Part shown: piece by piece, positions 8,109 to 15,510 of the stretch | How positions within the stretch are numbered: position 1 is the first letter of the stretch | How the letters are laid out: each line of letters starts with the position of its first letter | Origin: Nevskia sp. | GTDB taxonomy: Bacteria; Pseudomonadota; Gammaproteobacteria; Nevskiales; Nevskiaceae | Assembly (NCBI GenBank): GCA_023229645.1 | Contig: JALNYU010000019.1 | Span: forward strand, 1 to 64,000 | DNA: 64,000 nucleotides | Reading direction: 5' to 3' | Made by a program: the position numbers and the translations under genes | Notes under the pieces: generated by a model | What the model was told of the DNA's origin: nothing | Seen by the model: the letters and a program-made list of their open reading frames with translations, nothing else | The model's database searches: none

Positions 8109-9410
8109 GTGATTAATCATCGTAAGGCTGTTGCCGTTGCGTCGGCGACGCTGGCTGTCGTCGGCGTTAATGGCGCCGCCCAGGCCGGTGGCTTTTATTT
8201 GCCGGATCAGTCGGTCAAGGCCATTGGCCGCGCCTACTCAGGCGAAGCAGCGGACCAGGGCCCGGAATCGTTGTGGTGGAACCCGGCATCGATCGGCGGT
8301 ATTGCCAATGGCAGTGTTTATTTCGGTGGCGCCGGCATTTTTCCGTCCGCGCGCGTGAATGACACCGGCAGCGTGATCGTCCGCCCAGGACAGGCGCCGG
8401 CGCCGGTCGGCGGCGATCCGAGCCAGAAAGATCCGGTCAGTAGCGGCTTGGTGCCGAGCGGCGCCATTGCGTACCCAATCACAAAGCAGGTTTCTGTCGG
8501 TTTGTCGTTAACCTCGCCGTATAGCTTCACCACCAACTACGATGCCAATAGTTGGGTGCGTTATTCGGCCGATAAAACCAAGTTGGTGACGATCGATATT
8601 CAGCCAACGCTGGCGATTGCGCCGACGAGCTGGTTGCGACTCGGCGCCGGTCCGAATATCGAATACACCGACGCAACGCTGAGCAATCGCTTGCCGAATT
8701 TGTCGTCGGCCTTGCCGGATGGCGACCAACGTTTGAAGGGCAACGGATGGGATGCCGGGTGGTCGGCGGGCGCCCAGTTGCATAACGATGTCGTTACGCT
8801 GGGGCTGGCGTATAAATCCAGTATCGAACATACCTTGAAGGGCGGTCTCGTGGTTTCCGGGCTGCTCGGGCCGCTAGCCGGTTCGAATGCCAGTTTGTCG
8901 GGCATTGAGGCCCGGTTCAGCACGCCGTGGCAGGCAATTGCCAGTGTGCGCGTGCACGTGATTGAAGCGCTGACTTTGAACTTGCAGGCCACCCGTTTCG
9001 GTTGGAGTAAGTTCGATTCGATTCGCCTCGGTGCGCCGTTGAATGCCGCATTGCCGGAAGGCTATCGTGATACTTGGACGGTGGCGGGCGGTGTTGATTA
9101 CGTGCTGTCGCCGAAATGGACGGTACGCGCCGGCTTCGACTACGACCAAACCCCAACGCGGAATGGCGCGCGTGATGCCCGTGTCCCGGACGCCAATCGC
9201 CGCGGTTATTCGACTGGTGCGACGTACAATCTGACCCCCTCGTTCTCGATTGATGCGGCCGCGAGCTACGTCGATTTCTCGAATGCCTCGATTGACCGCC
9301 CGACTGCAGCTTTTGCCGGCACGGCGGTACAGACGCCGATCTTGGTCAATGGCGAAGTGCGCAACGCGCAGGCCTTGGTGTTTGCGCTGGGTGGTCGGTT
9401 TAGCTTCTGA
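8109..9410 (+). CDS. OmpP1/FadL/TodX-family outer-membrane transporter
   Basis: Outer-membrane beta-barrel of the FadL family, which lets long-chain fatty acids or other hydrophobic molecules diffuse through a lateral opening. The signal peptide is MINHRKAVAVASATLAVVG with cleavage near AQA-GGFY. The family N-terminus follows (GRAYSGEAADQGPESLWWNPASIGG, shown here in parts, containing the conserved NPA motif), then alternating amphipathic strands ending in Phe (FALGGRFSF), typical of barrel proteins. The 433-residue length fits. The start is GTG at 8109 with a strong GGAGGA Shine-Dalgarno sequence about 8 bases upstream. It appears monocistronic: the 256-bp upstream gap is AT-rich and likely holds its promoter. 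The true substrate cannot be told from the sequence. Confidence 0.9.
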   Translation: MINHRKAVAVASATLAVVGVNGAAQAGGFYLPDQSVKAIGRAYSGEAADQGPESLWWNPASIGGIANGSVYFGGAGIFPSARVNDTGSVIVRPGQAPAPVGGDPSQKDPVSSGLVPSGAIAYPITKQVSVGLSLTSPYSFTTNYDANSWVRYSADKTKLVTIDIQPTLAIAPTSWLRLGAGPNIEYTDATLSNRLPNLSSALPDGDQRLKGNGWDAGWSAGAQLHNDVVTLGLAYKSSIEHTLKGGLVVSGLLGPLAGSNASLSGIEARFSTPWQAIASVRVHVIEALTLNLQATRFGWSKFDSIRLGAPLNAALPEGYRDTWTVAGGVDYVLSPKWTVRAGFDYDQTPTRNGARDARVPDANRRGYSTGATYNLTPSFSIDAAASYVDFSNASIDRPTAAFAGTAVQTPILVNGEVRNAQALVFALGGRFSF

Positions 9411-9426
9411 TTTTTAGTAGCAGCGA

Positions 9427-9475
9427 AGCGGCGGCTTTGGCTTGCATCGATTTCGATCAAGCGGAAGCCGCCGCT
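9427..9475. terminator. Inverted repeat after fadL-like gene
   Basis: An 11-bp perfect inverted repeat (9427-9437 and 9465-9475) begins 17 bp after the porin stop codon. No T-run follows, so termination strength is uncertain. It lies between convergent genes and could serve either strand. Confidence 0.5.
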
Positions 9476-9544
9476 ATCCGCCATAGGTTTCAAGTTAACG
9501 ATTCAAGTTGCTAATTGCGTGCTCGCTGCCGAGGCGATGATCAT

Positions 9545-9604
9545 CGCCGTATTCGCCGTATTCGCCGTATTCGCCGTATTCGCCGTATTCGCCGTATTCG
9601 CCGT
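9545..9604. repeat. 9-bp minisatellite (CGCCGTATT), 6.7 copies
   Basis: Six exact copies of CGCCGTATT run from 9545 to 9598, followed by a partial seventh to 9604. The array lies between the convergent porin and DUF58 genes, starting 13 bp beyond the DUF58 stop codon. It is non-coding in the accepted gene models; the minus-strand frame reading Asn-Thr-Ala repeats is not part of any convincing gene. Perfect tandem identity suggests replication slippage. Confidence 0.95.
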
Positions 9605-9617
9605 GGAAAAAGTCCCG

Positions 9618-10640
9618 CTAAGAATTTTGAAACAGCGCCAAGGCTTGTAAGCATTCGTGGCGGTGTGGCTCGCCAAGCGCGGGCGTGCGTGTGAAGCCGG
9701 GCAAGCGCAGCGCGTAAGGGCGGCCGCTAGTTTCCGCATCAAGCAACCAGCGGGTGAGTTGCGAGATGCGTTGTTCGGTTCCCCAGGCGGTGGGTAGTAC
9801 GGACCAATCGAGCCAGAGTTCATCGGCCATCGTCTCAACAAATTGCTTCACCATCGGATTGCGTTGTTTGGCCAAGCTTTTCCAGTGGATGGCGCGCATG
9901 CCGTCGCCACGTTGATAGGGCCGTAGTCCGGCAAATTCGTCCGCGCCACTGCGGCTGCCACCGATGTTGCCATTGCCACCGCTGGTGGCGGGTGGGCGTT
10001 CGCCGTGTGGTGCCGGCTTCGGATAGACGAGGGCGGCCATGTCCAGCTCAATCCAGGTCCAGGCGCGAAATAGACCAACCGGAAACTCAGTCGCAACGGC
10101 AAAACGCGGCGCCGGCCGCCAGCCGCGGCGCTCTGTTGCCAATGTGAGTTCCAAGCTCGCGCTAGCACCGGGTAGCAGATCGATATGGCTGTGGGGCTTT
10201 TGCTCGGGCCAGGTGGCGTTGAGCGCGTAGCGCGCGGTGGCCGAACCATTTTCCAGTTCCAATGTGTAGCGCGCGGTTTCGCCACAAAACACCGGTGATA
10301 CTCGGCGTGCGCGTACCGAAATGTTGACCAGATTGCCGTGCGTGTGGTGCATCGCTAACAAGCCCATGCCGGCGAGCAGGAAGGTCAGCGCGAACGCCAT
10401 GCTATTGCTGTAGTTCATCGCACCGAGCAGCATGACGAACAGCAGAATTCCGTAGCCGTAGCCGTAACGCGTTGGCAGGATGTAAACGCGACGACGATCG
10501 ATACGCCAGGGGCCGGGCACGCGCGGCGTGCGCGCACTGATCCAGCGATTAATGCGCTGACGCAGCGGGCTTGCTGCCGGCATCGGCGTCATTCCAGCTT
10601 GCAGCGGCGCAGCCGTTTCCGAAGCAGGGTGAGCGGCCAT
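9618..10640 (-). CDS. DUF58 domain membrane protein
   Basis: Membrane protein of the DUF58 family, usually encoded beside MoxR-type ATPases and thought to act with them in envelope or metal-cofactor assembly. Two hydrophobic helices lie near residues 45-90 (ILLFVMLLGAMNY, FALTFLLAGMGLL). The C-terminal half carries the DUF58 signature LRPYQRGDGMRAIHWKSLAK around residues 235-255, resembling part of a von Willebrand A fold. Length (340 aa) is normal. It is the last gene of a minus-strand operon with moxR 14 bp upstream. The transglutaminase gene (DUF3488/tgpA type) that commonly completes this cluster is absent; the 9-bp minisatellite lies at that position instead. Confidence 0.88.
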   Translation of the reverse strand: MAAHPASETAAPLQAGMTPMPAASPLRQRINRWISARTPRVPGPWRIDRRRVYILPTRYGYGYGILLFVMLLGAMNYSNSMAFALTFLLAGMGLLAMHHTHGNLVNISVRARRVSPVFCGETARYTLELENGSATARYALNATWPEQKPHSHIDLLPGASASLELTLATERRGWRPAPRFAVATEFPVGLFRAWTWIELDMAALVYPKPAPHGERPPATSGGNGNIGGSRSGADEFAGLRPYQRGDGMRAIHWKSLAKQRNPMVKQFVETMADELWLDWSVLPTAWGTEQRISQLTRWLLDAETSGRPYALRLPGFTRTPALGEPHRHECLQALALFQNS

Positions 10641-10654
10641 TTGCGTGGTGCGCC

Positions 10655-11563
10655 TTAGGGGACGGCTGTCGCCGCGAGAATTTCTTCGGCAATTGGCAGC
10701 GCATTACGCCGTTCGGACGCAAATAGGCGATGCCCGGCAACGGCGGTAAATACTGCCTGCACGTCTTCTGGAATCACGCCGTTACGGCCTTCGAGCAGCG
10801 CCCAGGCTTGCGCAGCACGGCGCAGTGCTAGGCCGGCGCGCGGAGACAGCCCATGCTGCAAATCGGGGTGTTCGCGTGTGGTTTTGATCAACGCCATCAG
10901 GTAATCAACCAGCGCTGGGCTGGTCCGCACCGCTTTTACCTGCTGCTGCAACGCTAGCAGTTCTTCCGGCTCCAGAACGGCCGGCAATTCGTGCAAAAGA
11001 TCGCGCCGCTCTTGGCCGGTCAGCAGCGCGCGCTCGGCGTCCTGCGGCGGGTAGCCGAGCGAAATGCGCATCAAGAAACGATCGAGCTGAGACTCCGGCA
11101 ACGGGAAAGTACCGATTTGCTCGCCTGGGTTTTGGGTCGCGATGACGAAAAACGGCTCGGGCAGCGTTCGTGTCGTGCCTTCGGAAGTCACCTGCCGCTC
11201 TTCCATCGCTTCGAGCAAGGCGCTCTGCGTCTTCGGGCTGGCGCGGTTGATTTCATCGGCGAGTACCACTTGCGCGAATACCGGGCCGGGGTGGAAGCGG
11301 AAACTGCCGGTGGCGGGTTCGTAGATCGAAACACCGAGGATATCCGTCGGCAGTAGATCGCTCGTAAATTGCACGCGCTGAAAATGCAGGCCAAAAGTCT
11401 TGGCAAGCGCCAGCGCCAGCGTGGTTTTGCCGACGCCGGGTACGTCTTCGATCAACACATGGCCGCGGGCGAGTAGGCAGGCAACCGCGAGCTTAAGCTG
11501 TTGTTCCTTGCCGAGAATGATGCCGGACAATGTGGCCGCGGCGCGCTGCAATGATTCGTTCAT
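10655..11563 (-). CDS. MoxR-family AAA+ ATPase
   Basis: Cytosolic AAA+ ATPase of the MoxR group, chaperone-like proteins that work with DUF58/vWA partners. Walker A is EDVPGVGKTTLA, Walker B is LADEINRASPK, and the ATQNP sensor segment follows. The C-terminal lid contains SPRAGLALRRAAQAWAL, a MoxR hallmark. The start at 11563 (MNESLQRAAATL) gives 302 residues, the usual size. It overlaps the psd stop codon by 4 bp (ATGA), which implies translational coupling. A longer frame starting at 11803 lies inside psd and is rejected. Confidence 0.92.
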   Translation of the reverse strand: MNESLQRAAATLSGIILGKEQQLKLAVACLLARGHVLIEDVPGVGKTTLALALAKTFGLHFQRVQFTSDLLPTDILGVSIYEPATGSFRFHPGPVFAQVVLADEINRASPKTQSALLEAMEERQVTSEGTTRTLPEPFFVIATQNPGEQIGTFPLPESQLDRFLMRISLGYPPQDAERALLTGQERRDLLHELPAVLEPEELLALQQQVKAVRTSPALVDYLMALIKTTREHPDLQHGLSPRAGLALRRAAQAWALLEGRNGVIPEDVQAVFTAVAGHRLFASERRNALPIAEEILAATAVP

Positions 11564-12456
11564 GAGCGGTTGGAAACGGGAAGAGATTGAACCACGCCGA
11601 GCGTATCGCCCAGCCGCAGTGTTTGTCCGGCGGCGAGCGTGTTGCGCCAAGCGCAGGCATTGCGCGGCGTCAGCAGGATCACCGTCGAACCCATGTGAAA
11701 GCGACCGAGCTCGGCACCCCGGATCAACTGCAGTGGCCGCATGGGTTGATAGTGAAACGGCTCCTGCGCCCGGCTGTGTGGGGGCGTCAGCCGTCCGCCC
11801 CAAACGGTTTCGATGCCGCCGACAAACAGCGCGCCGACCATCACCACCGCCAGCGGTCCGTATTCGGTATCGAAGATCGCGATCATCCGCTCGTTGCGGG
11901 CAAACAGGCCCGGCATGGCGCGCGCGGTGCTCGGGTTCACACTGAATAATCGACCGGGCACGTAGGACCAGCTGCGCAACGCGCCAGCGAACGGCATGTG
12001 AACGCGGTGATAGTTATGCGGCGCGAGGTAAATCGTGCAGAAGCCACCGTCATAAAATTCGGACGCTAAATCGGCATCAGCGAGCAAGGCGGCGGTGCTG
12101 TAGTCGTGACCTTTAGCCTGAATAAGTTGGCCCTCACGAATGCTGCCGAACTGGCTGATGGTGCCATCGACCGGGCTGCTCAGCGCCAGCGGCTGCGCCG
12201 GCTGCGGGCGCGCCTCGGCTTTGAGCGCCCGGGTGAAGAAGTCGTTGAAGTGCGCGTAGGCTTCGACGCGCGTGAACTCAGCTTCGCTGAGATCAATTGG
12301 GTAGTAACGCATAAACGTGCGGATCAGCGCGTTCTTGAAGCGCTTATTGCGGATCTCTGCAATTGAATACATCAGCGCTGATAGCGCGCGAGTCGGCAAT
12401 GCTCTTTGCAACGCCGCGAACAGAAGATCGCGACGGCTGGCGTCGGTGGTTTCCAT
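11560..12456 (-). CDS. psd: Phosphatidylserine decarboxylase proenzyme
   Basis: Inner-membrane-associated pyruvoyl enzyme that decarboxylates phosphatidylserine to phosphatidylethanolamine, the main zwitterionic lipid of Gram-negative membranes. The autocleavage site that yields the pyruvoyl group is visible as MGSTVILL near the C-terminus (cleavage between Gly and Ser). Family motifs include SPVDGTISQFG, the APHNYHRVHMP segment with the catalytic His, and VGALFVGGIETVW. The 298-aa length matches proteobacterial Psd. It sits between sco (11 bp upstream) and moxR (4-bp overlap), so it is co-transcribed with genes of unrelated function. Confidence 0.95.
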   Translation of the reverse strand: METTDASRRDLLFAALQRALPTRALSALMYSIAEIRNKRFKNALIRTFMRYYPIDLSEAEFTRVEAYAHFNDFFTRALKAEARPQPAQPLALSSPVDGTISQFGSIREGQLIQAKGHDYSTAALLADADLASEFYDGGFCTIYLAPHNYHRVHMPFAGALRSWSYVPGRLFSVNPSTARAMPGLFARNERMIAIFDTEYGPLAVVMVGALFVGGIETVWGGRLTPPHSRAQEPFHYQPMRPLQLIRGAELGRFHMGSTVILLTPRNACAWRNTLAAGQTLRLGDTLGVVQSLPVSNRS

Positions 12457-12467
12457 GTCTGCTGAGC

Positions 12468-13094
12468 TTAGCCGGCGTGATCGACCAGCGCGCGCAAGTC
12501 TTGGCTCATTGCATCGACTTTAAACGGTGGTGTTAGGTAACCCAGCAACTGCGTTTGCGGGCCGATGACGATCAGCGCCGCTGAATGATCCATTTGATAA
12601 CTCTCCGGTGTGCCACCCGGCACTTTGGTATAGGCGTAGCCAAGGTTCTCGCCGAGCTTGTCGAGTTCCGGATTCGCGCCAGTTGCAGCGCTGAAATCTG
12701 GGCTGAAGTAGTGCACGTACGATGCCAGCTTCTCTGGCGTATCGCGTTCTGGATCGATCGATAAAAACACGAAGCGCAGTTTGTCACCGAGATCGCCCAG
12801 CTTTGCGTGTACCGCTTTTAGCTCGGTCAAGGTCTGCGGGCAGACGTCAGGGCAAAAGGTGTAGCCGACGAAGATCACCGTGGTGTGGCCGGCGAGGTCG
12901 ACGCGGGTAAACGGCTTGCCATCCGCACCCTGCAGGTTGAATTCAGCGACGGGCCGCGGCCGATCGAGCAAAGTGCCGGATTCGATTTGTAAGGTCGCCG
13001 GCCTATGCAGTTCGCGGTTAACGATGACGCCAACGACAATCGCAGTTAGTGCGATCAAACCCCAGCGCAGTACGTCTTTGGTCGCCGTGCTCAT
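12468..13094 (-). CDS. SCO1/SenC-family copper chaperone
   Basis: Membrane-anchored periplasmic thioredoxin-fold protein of the SCO family, which delivers copper to the CuA centre of cytochrome c oxidase or acts as a thiol reductant. One N-terminal membrane helix lies near residues 10-28 (WGLIALTAIVVGVIV). The copper/thiol motif TFCPDVCPQTL (CxxxC) is near residue 85, with the partner His in MDHSAALIVIG near the C-terminus, so all three copper ligands are present. Length (208 aa) is typical. It is the first gene of the sco-psd-moxR-DUF58 operon. No cytochrome oxidase genes lie in the window. Confidence 0.93.
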   Translation of the reverse strand: MSTATKDVLRWGLIALTAIVVGVIVNRELHRPATLQIESGTLLDRPRPVAEFNLQGADGKPFTRVDLAGHTTVIFVGYTFCPDVCPQTLTELKAVHAKLGDLGDKLRFVFLSIDPERDTPEKLASYVHYFSPDFSAATGANPELDKLGENLGYAYTKVPGGTPESYQMDHSAALIVIGPQTQLLGYLTPPFKVDAMSQDLRALVDHAG

Positions 13095-13330
13095 GCGCTG
13101 TATTCCGCGGTCGAGGCTATATGTCCCCAGCCCGATAATCTTGGCTTTACGGTGATGCGCGCGCGAATTAAGTGCGTGGTATTACCCGCATTGACGAGGC
13201 GTAAACGCGGCTGCGCATAGGCGAATTGGGGGAACTGACTCTTTGGCACGCTTCAAAACTCCGAGGTTGATTGGCACGTCCTGGCCGCGCGCCGCATACT
13301 TTACGGGTTAACCGACTCTTTCTCACGCCG

Positions 13331-14302
13331 ATGGCCTCATCTGTTGCCGCTACCTCACTCGCTCCGCTGCGCACTGTGCGCGATTTAATTCGCTGGGGTG
13401 CTTCGGAATTTGCCCGTGCCAAGCTCGTGTTCGGCCACGGCACAGACAATCCGCTGGATGAAGCGTTCCATCTCGTTCTTTGGCAGTTGAAGCTACCGTT
13501 TGATTTGCCGGCCACGTATCTCGAAGCCAATCTCGCCGATGACGAGCGCGAAGCGGTACTGGCGCTGCTGCGTGAACGGGTGCTAACGCGCAAACCGGCG
13601 CCGTATCTGACTGGCGTGGCGTGGTTCGCGGGATTGGAATTCGAGGTGGATGAGCGTGTGCTCGTGCCGCGCTCACCGATTGGTGAGTTGATCCAAGCGC
13701 ATTTCACCCCGTGGCTGCTGGACGAGCCGACGGCGGTTCTCGACCTCTGTGCGGGCAGCGGCTGTATTGGCATCGCCTGCGCGTATGCGTTCCCGGATGC
13801 CGATGTTGATCTCGGCGAAATCGATGGCGGCGCGCTTGAACTTATCGAACGCAATATCGCGCTACATCATCTGCAGGGGCGGGTTCAGGCCGCCCCGGGT
13901 GATTTGTTCGCCGGTGTTGCCGGCAAGCGCTATGGCTTGATCGTCTCGAATCCGCCGTATGTGCCGACTGCCGAATGGGCGGCGCTCGCCCCTGAATTTC
14001 GTCATGAACCTAAGCTCGCGCTTGAAGCCGGCGCGGATGGCATGGACATCGTCGAGCGTATTCTCGCCGAAGCACCGGATTACCTGACGGAAGACGGCGT
14101 GCTGATCTGCGAAATCGGCGGATCTCAGCAAGAATTTGAAGCCCGATTCCCGGATATCCCAGTGGCTTGGCCGACGTTTGAGCACGGCGGAGACGGCGTT
14201 TTTGTGATCAATCGTACTGAGTTGGACGCCTGGTTGGCGGTGCGCGATGCTGGCGGCAAGAAGAAGCCCGCCAAACGCACCGCGAAGAAGGCGGCAAAGT
14301 AA
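13331..14302 (+). CDS. prmB: Ribosomal protein L3 N5-glutamine methyltransferase
   Basis: SAM-dependent methyltransferase of the HemK/PrmB family that methylates a glutamine of ribosomal protein L3 during 50S assembly. The SAM site is DLCAGSGCIGIACA and the catalytic motif is SNPPYV, which holds the glutamine amide. The N-terminal helical substrate domain (LRTVRDLIRWGASEF) is typical of PrmB, and adjacency to aroC supports PrmB over PrmC. The ATG at 13331 is preferred, giving 323 residues; an upstream in-frame start at 13271 would add 20 residues unlike the family. Odd feature: the C-terminus ends in a Lys/Ala-rich tail (KKKPAKRTAKKAAK) that resembles histone-like tails and is not part of the enzyme fold. 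Confidence 0.93.
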   Translation: MASSVAATSLAPLRTVRDLIRWGASEFARAKLVFGHGTDNPLDEAFHLVLWQLKLPFDLPATYLEANLADDEREAVLALLRERVLTRKPAPYLTGVAWFAGLEFEVDERVLVPRSPIGELIQAHFTPWLLDEPTAVLDLCAGSGCIGIACAYAFPDADVDLGEIDGGALELIERNIALHHLQGRVQAAPGDLFAGVAGKRYGLIVSNPPYVPTAEWAALAPEFRHEPKLALEAGADGMDIVERILAEAPDYLTEDGVLICEIGGSQQEFEARFPDIPVAWPTFEHGGDGVFVINRTELDAWLAVRDAGGKKKPAKRTAKKAAK

Positions 14303-14364
14303 TAGTCGCCTGCTGGGATGCCGCAGGCCGTGGCAGCGAATATTTGATACAGCGTGAGTGAGTT

Positions 14365-15462
14365 ATGTCGGGCAATACGATAGGCAAACTGTTTAGCGTG
14401 ACCAGCTTCGGCGAAAGCCACGGCCCAGCGATCGGCTGCGTTGTCGATGGTTGCCCGCCGGGCTTGGTGCTGAGCGAGGCCGATATCCAACCGGATCTTG
14501 ATCGGCGCAAGCCGGGCACCTCGAAATTCGTGACGCAGCGCAAAGAGGCCGACGCGGTCAAGATTTTATCGGGCGTTTACGAAGGCCAAACTACCGGCAC
14601 GCCGATCGCGCTGTTGATCGAAAACAGCGATCAGCGCTCGTACGACTACGACAAAATCAAAGAAGTGTTTCGGCCCAATCATGCTGACTACGCCTACATC
14701 CAAAAATACGGCCGCCGTGATCCGCGCGGCGGTGGGCGTTCCTCGGCGCGCGAAACTGCGGTACGCGTCGCCGCCGCGGCGATTGCCAAGAAATACCTGC
14801 GCGAAAAATTGAGCACGGTCATTCGTGGCTACTGCGCCCAGATCGGGCCGCTGCAATTGCTGGCGCCGACGACTGAAGCGCTGTGGCAAACGGTTGAGCA
14901 GAATCCGTTTTTCTGCGCTGATCTCACGCGCGTTGAGGAATTGGAAGCGTATATGACGCAGCTGCGCCGTGACGGCGATTCCGTCGGCGCCCGCATCAAC
15001 GTTGAAGCCAGCCACGTGCCGCCCGGTCTCGGCGAGCCGGTTTACGACCGCCTCGATGCTGATCTGGCGTATGCCTTGATGAGCATTAATGCGGTGAAAG
15101 GGGTCGAGATCGGCGATGGCTTCGCCGTCGTCAATCAGCGTGGCAGCGAAGGTCGGGACGAAATGACGCCGGCTGGTTTTCTTGCCAATCATTCCGGCGG
15201 CACCGCGGGCGGCATCAGCACCGGCCAGAACATCCGCTGTTCAATCGCGCTGAAGCCGACCTCCAGCATCACGATTCCCGGCAAGACCATCGACGTTGAC
15301 GGCCACGCCACCGAGATGCGAACGACCGGGCGTCATGATCCCTGTGTTGGCATTCGCGCCACGCCGATCGCCGAAGCAATGGTCGCCATCGTGCTAATGG
15401 ATCATTTCCTACGCAACCGCGCACAGAATGGCGATGTAGTGCCGGTGACGCCAATCATTTGA
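14365..15462 (+). CDS. aroC: Chorismate synthase
   Basis: Last step of the shikimate pathway: 1,4-elimination of phosphate from EPSP to give chorismate, using reduced FMN as cofactor. The sequence begins GNTIGKLFSVTSFGESHG, a classic signature, and continues with the basic active-site segment GRRDPRGGGRSSARETA, then GGISTGQNIRCSIALKPTSS (Arg-rich phosphate site) and the C-terminal GRHDPCVGIRA. The 365-aa length is full. It lies 62 bp after prmB in the same direction, the usual gammaproteobacterial arrangement. A strong hairpin follows its stop codon. Confidence 0.98.
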   Translation: MSGNTIGKLFSVTSFGESHGPAIGCVVDGCPPGLVLSEADIQPDLDRRKPGTSKFVTQRKEADAVKILSGVYEGQTTGTPIALLIENSDQRSYDYDKIKEVFRPNHADYAYIQKYGRRDPRGGGRSSARETAVRVAAAAIAKKYLREKLSTVIRGYCAQIGPLQLLAPTTEALWQTVEQNPFFCADLTRVEELEAYMTQLRRDGDSVGARINVEASHVPPGLGEPVYDRLDADLAYALMSINAVKGVEIGDGFAVVNQRGSEGRDEMTPAGFLANHSGGTAGGISTGQNIRCSIALKPTSSITIPGKTIDVDGHATEMRTTGRHDPCVGIRATPIAEAMVAIVLMDHFLRNRAQNGDVVPVTPII

Positions 15463-15472
15463 GCGTCAATCC

Positions 15473-15500
15473 GACTGGGCGCCGGCGGGGGCGCCCAGTC
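15473..15500. terminator. Bidirectional hairpin between aroC and icmF
   Basis: A perfect 11-bp stem (15473-15483 and 15490-15500) with a 6-base loop sits between the convergent aroC and icmF genes, 10 bp after each stop codon. The plus-strand side is followed by a short TTTT after several bases. Placement suits termination in both directions. Confidence 0.65.
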
Positions 15501-15510
15501 GAAACGCCTT

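Noticed and set aside
9545..9604. Possible CRISPR-like array
   Set aside because: The units are 9 bp and contiguous with no spacers; this is a simple tandem repeat.
9503..9841. Minus-strand frame with Asn-Thr-Ala repeats
   Set aside because: It only reads through the 9-bp minisatellite and overlaps the DUF58 gene in another frame, with no start signal or family.
11564..11803. Longer MoxR reading frame starting at 11803
   Set aside because: The extra 80 residues lie within psd on the same strand in another frame and do not resemble MoxR proteins.
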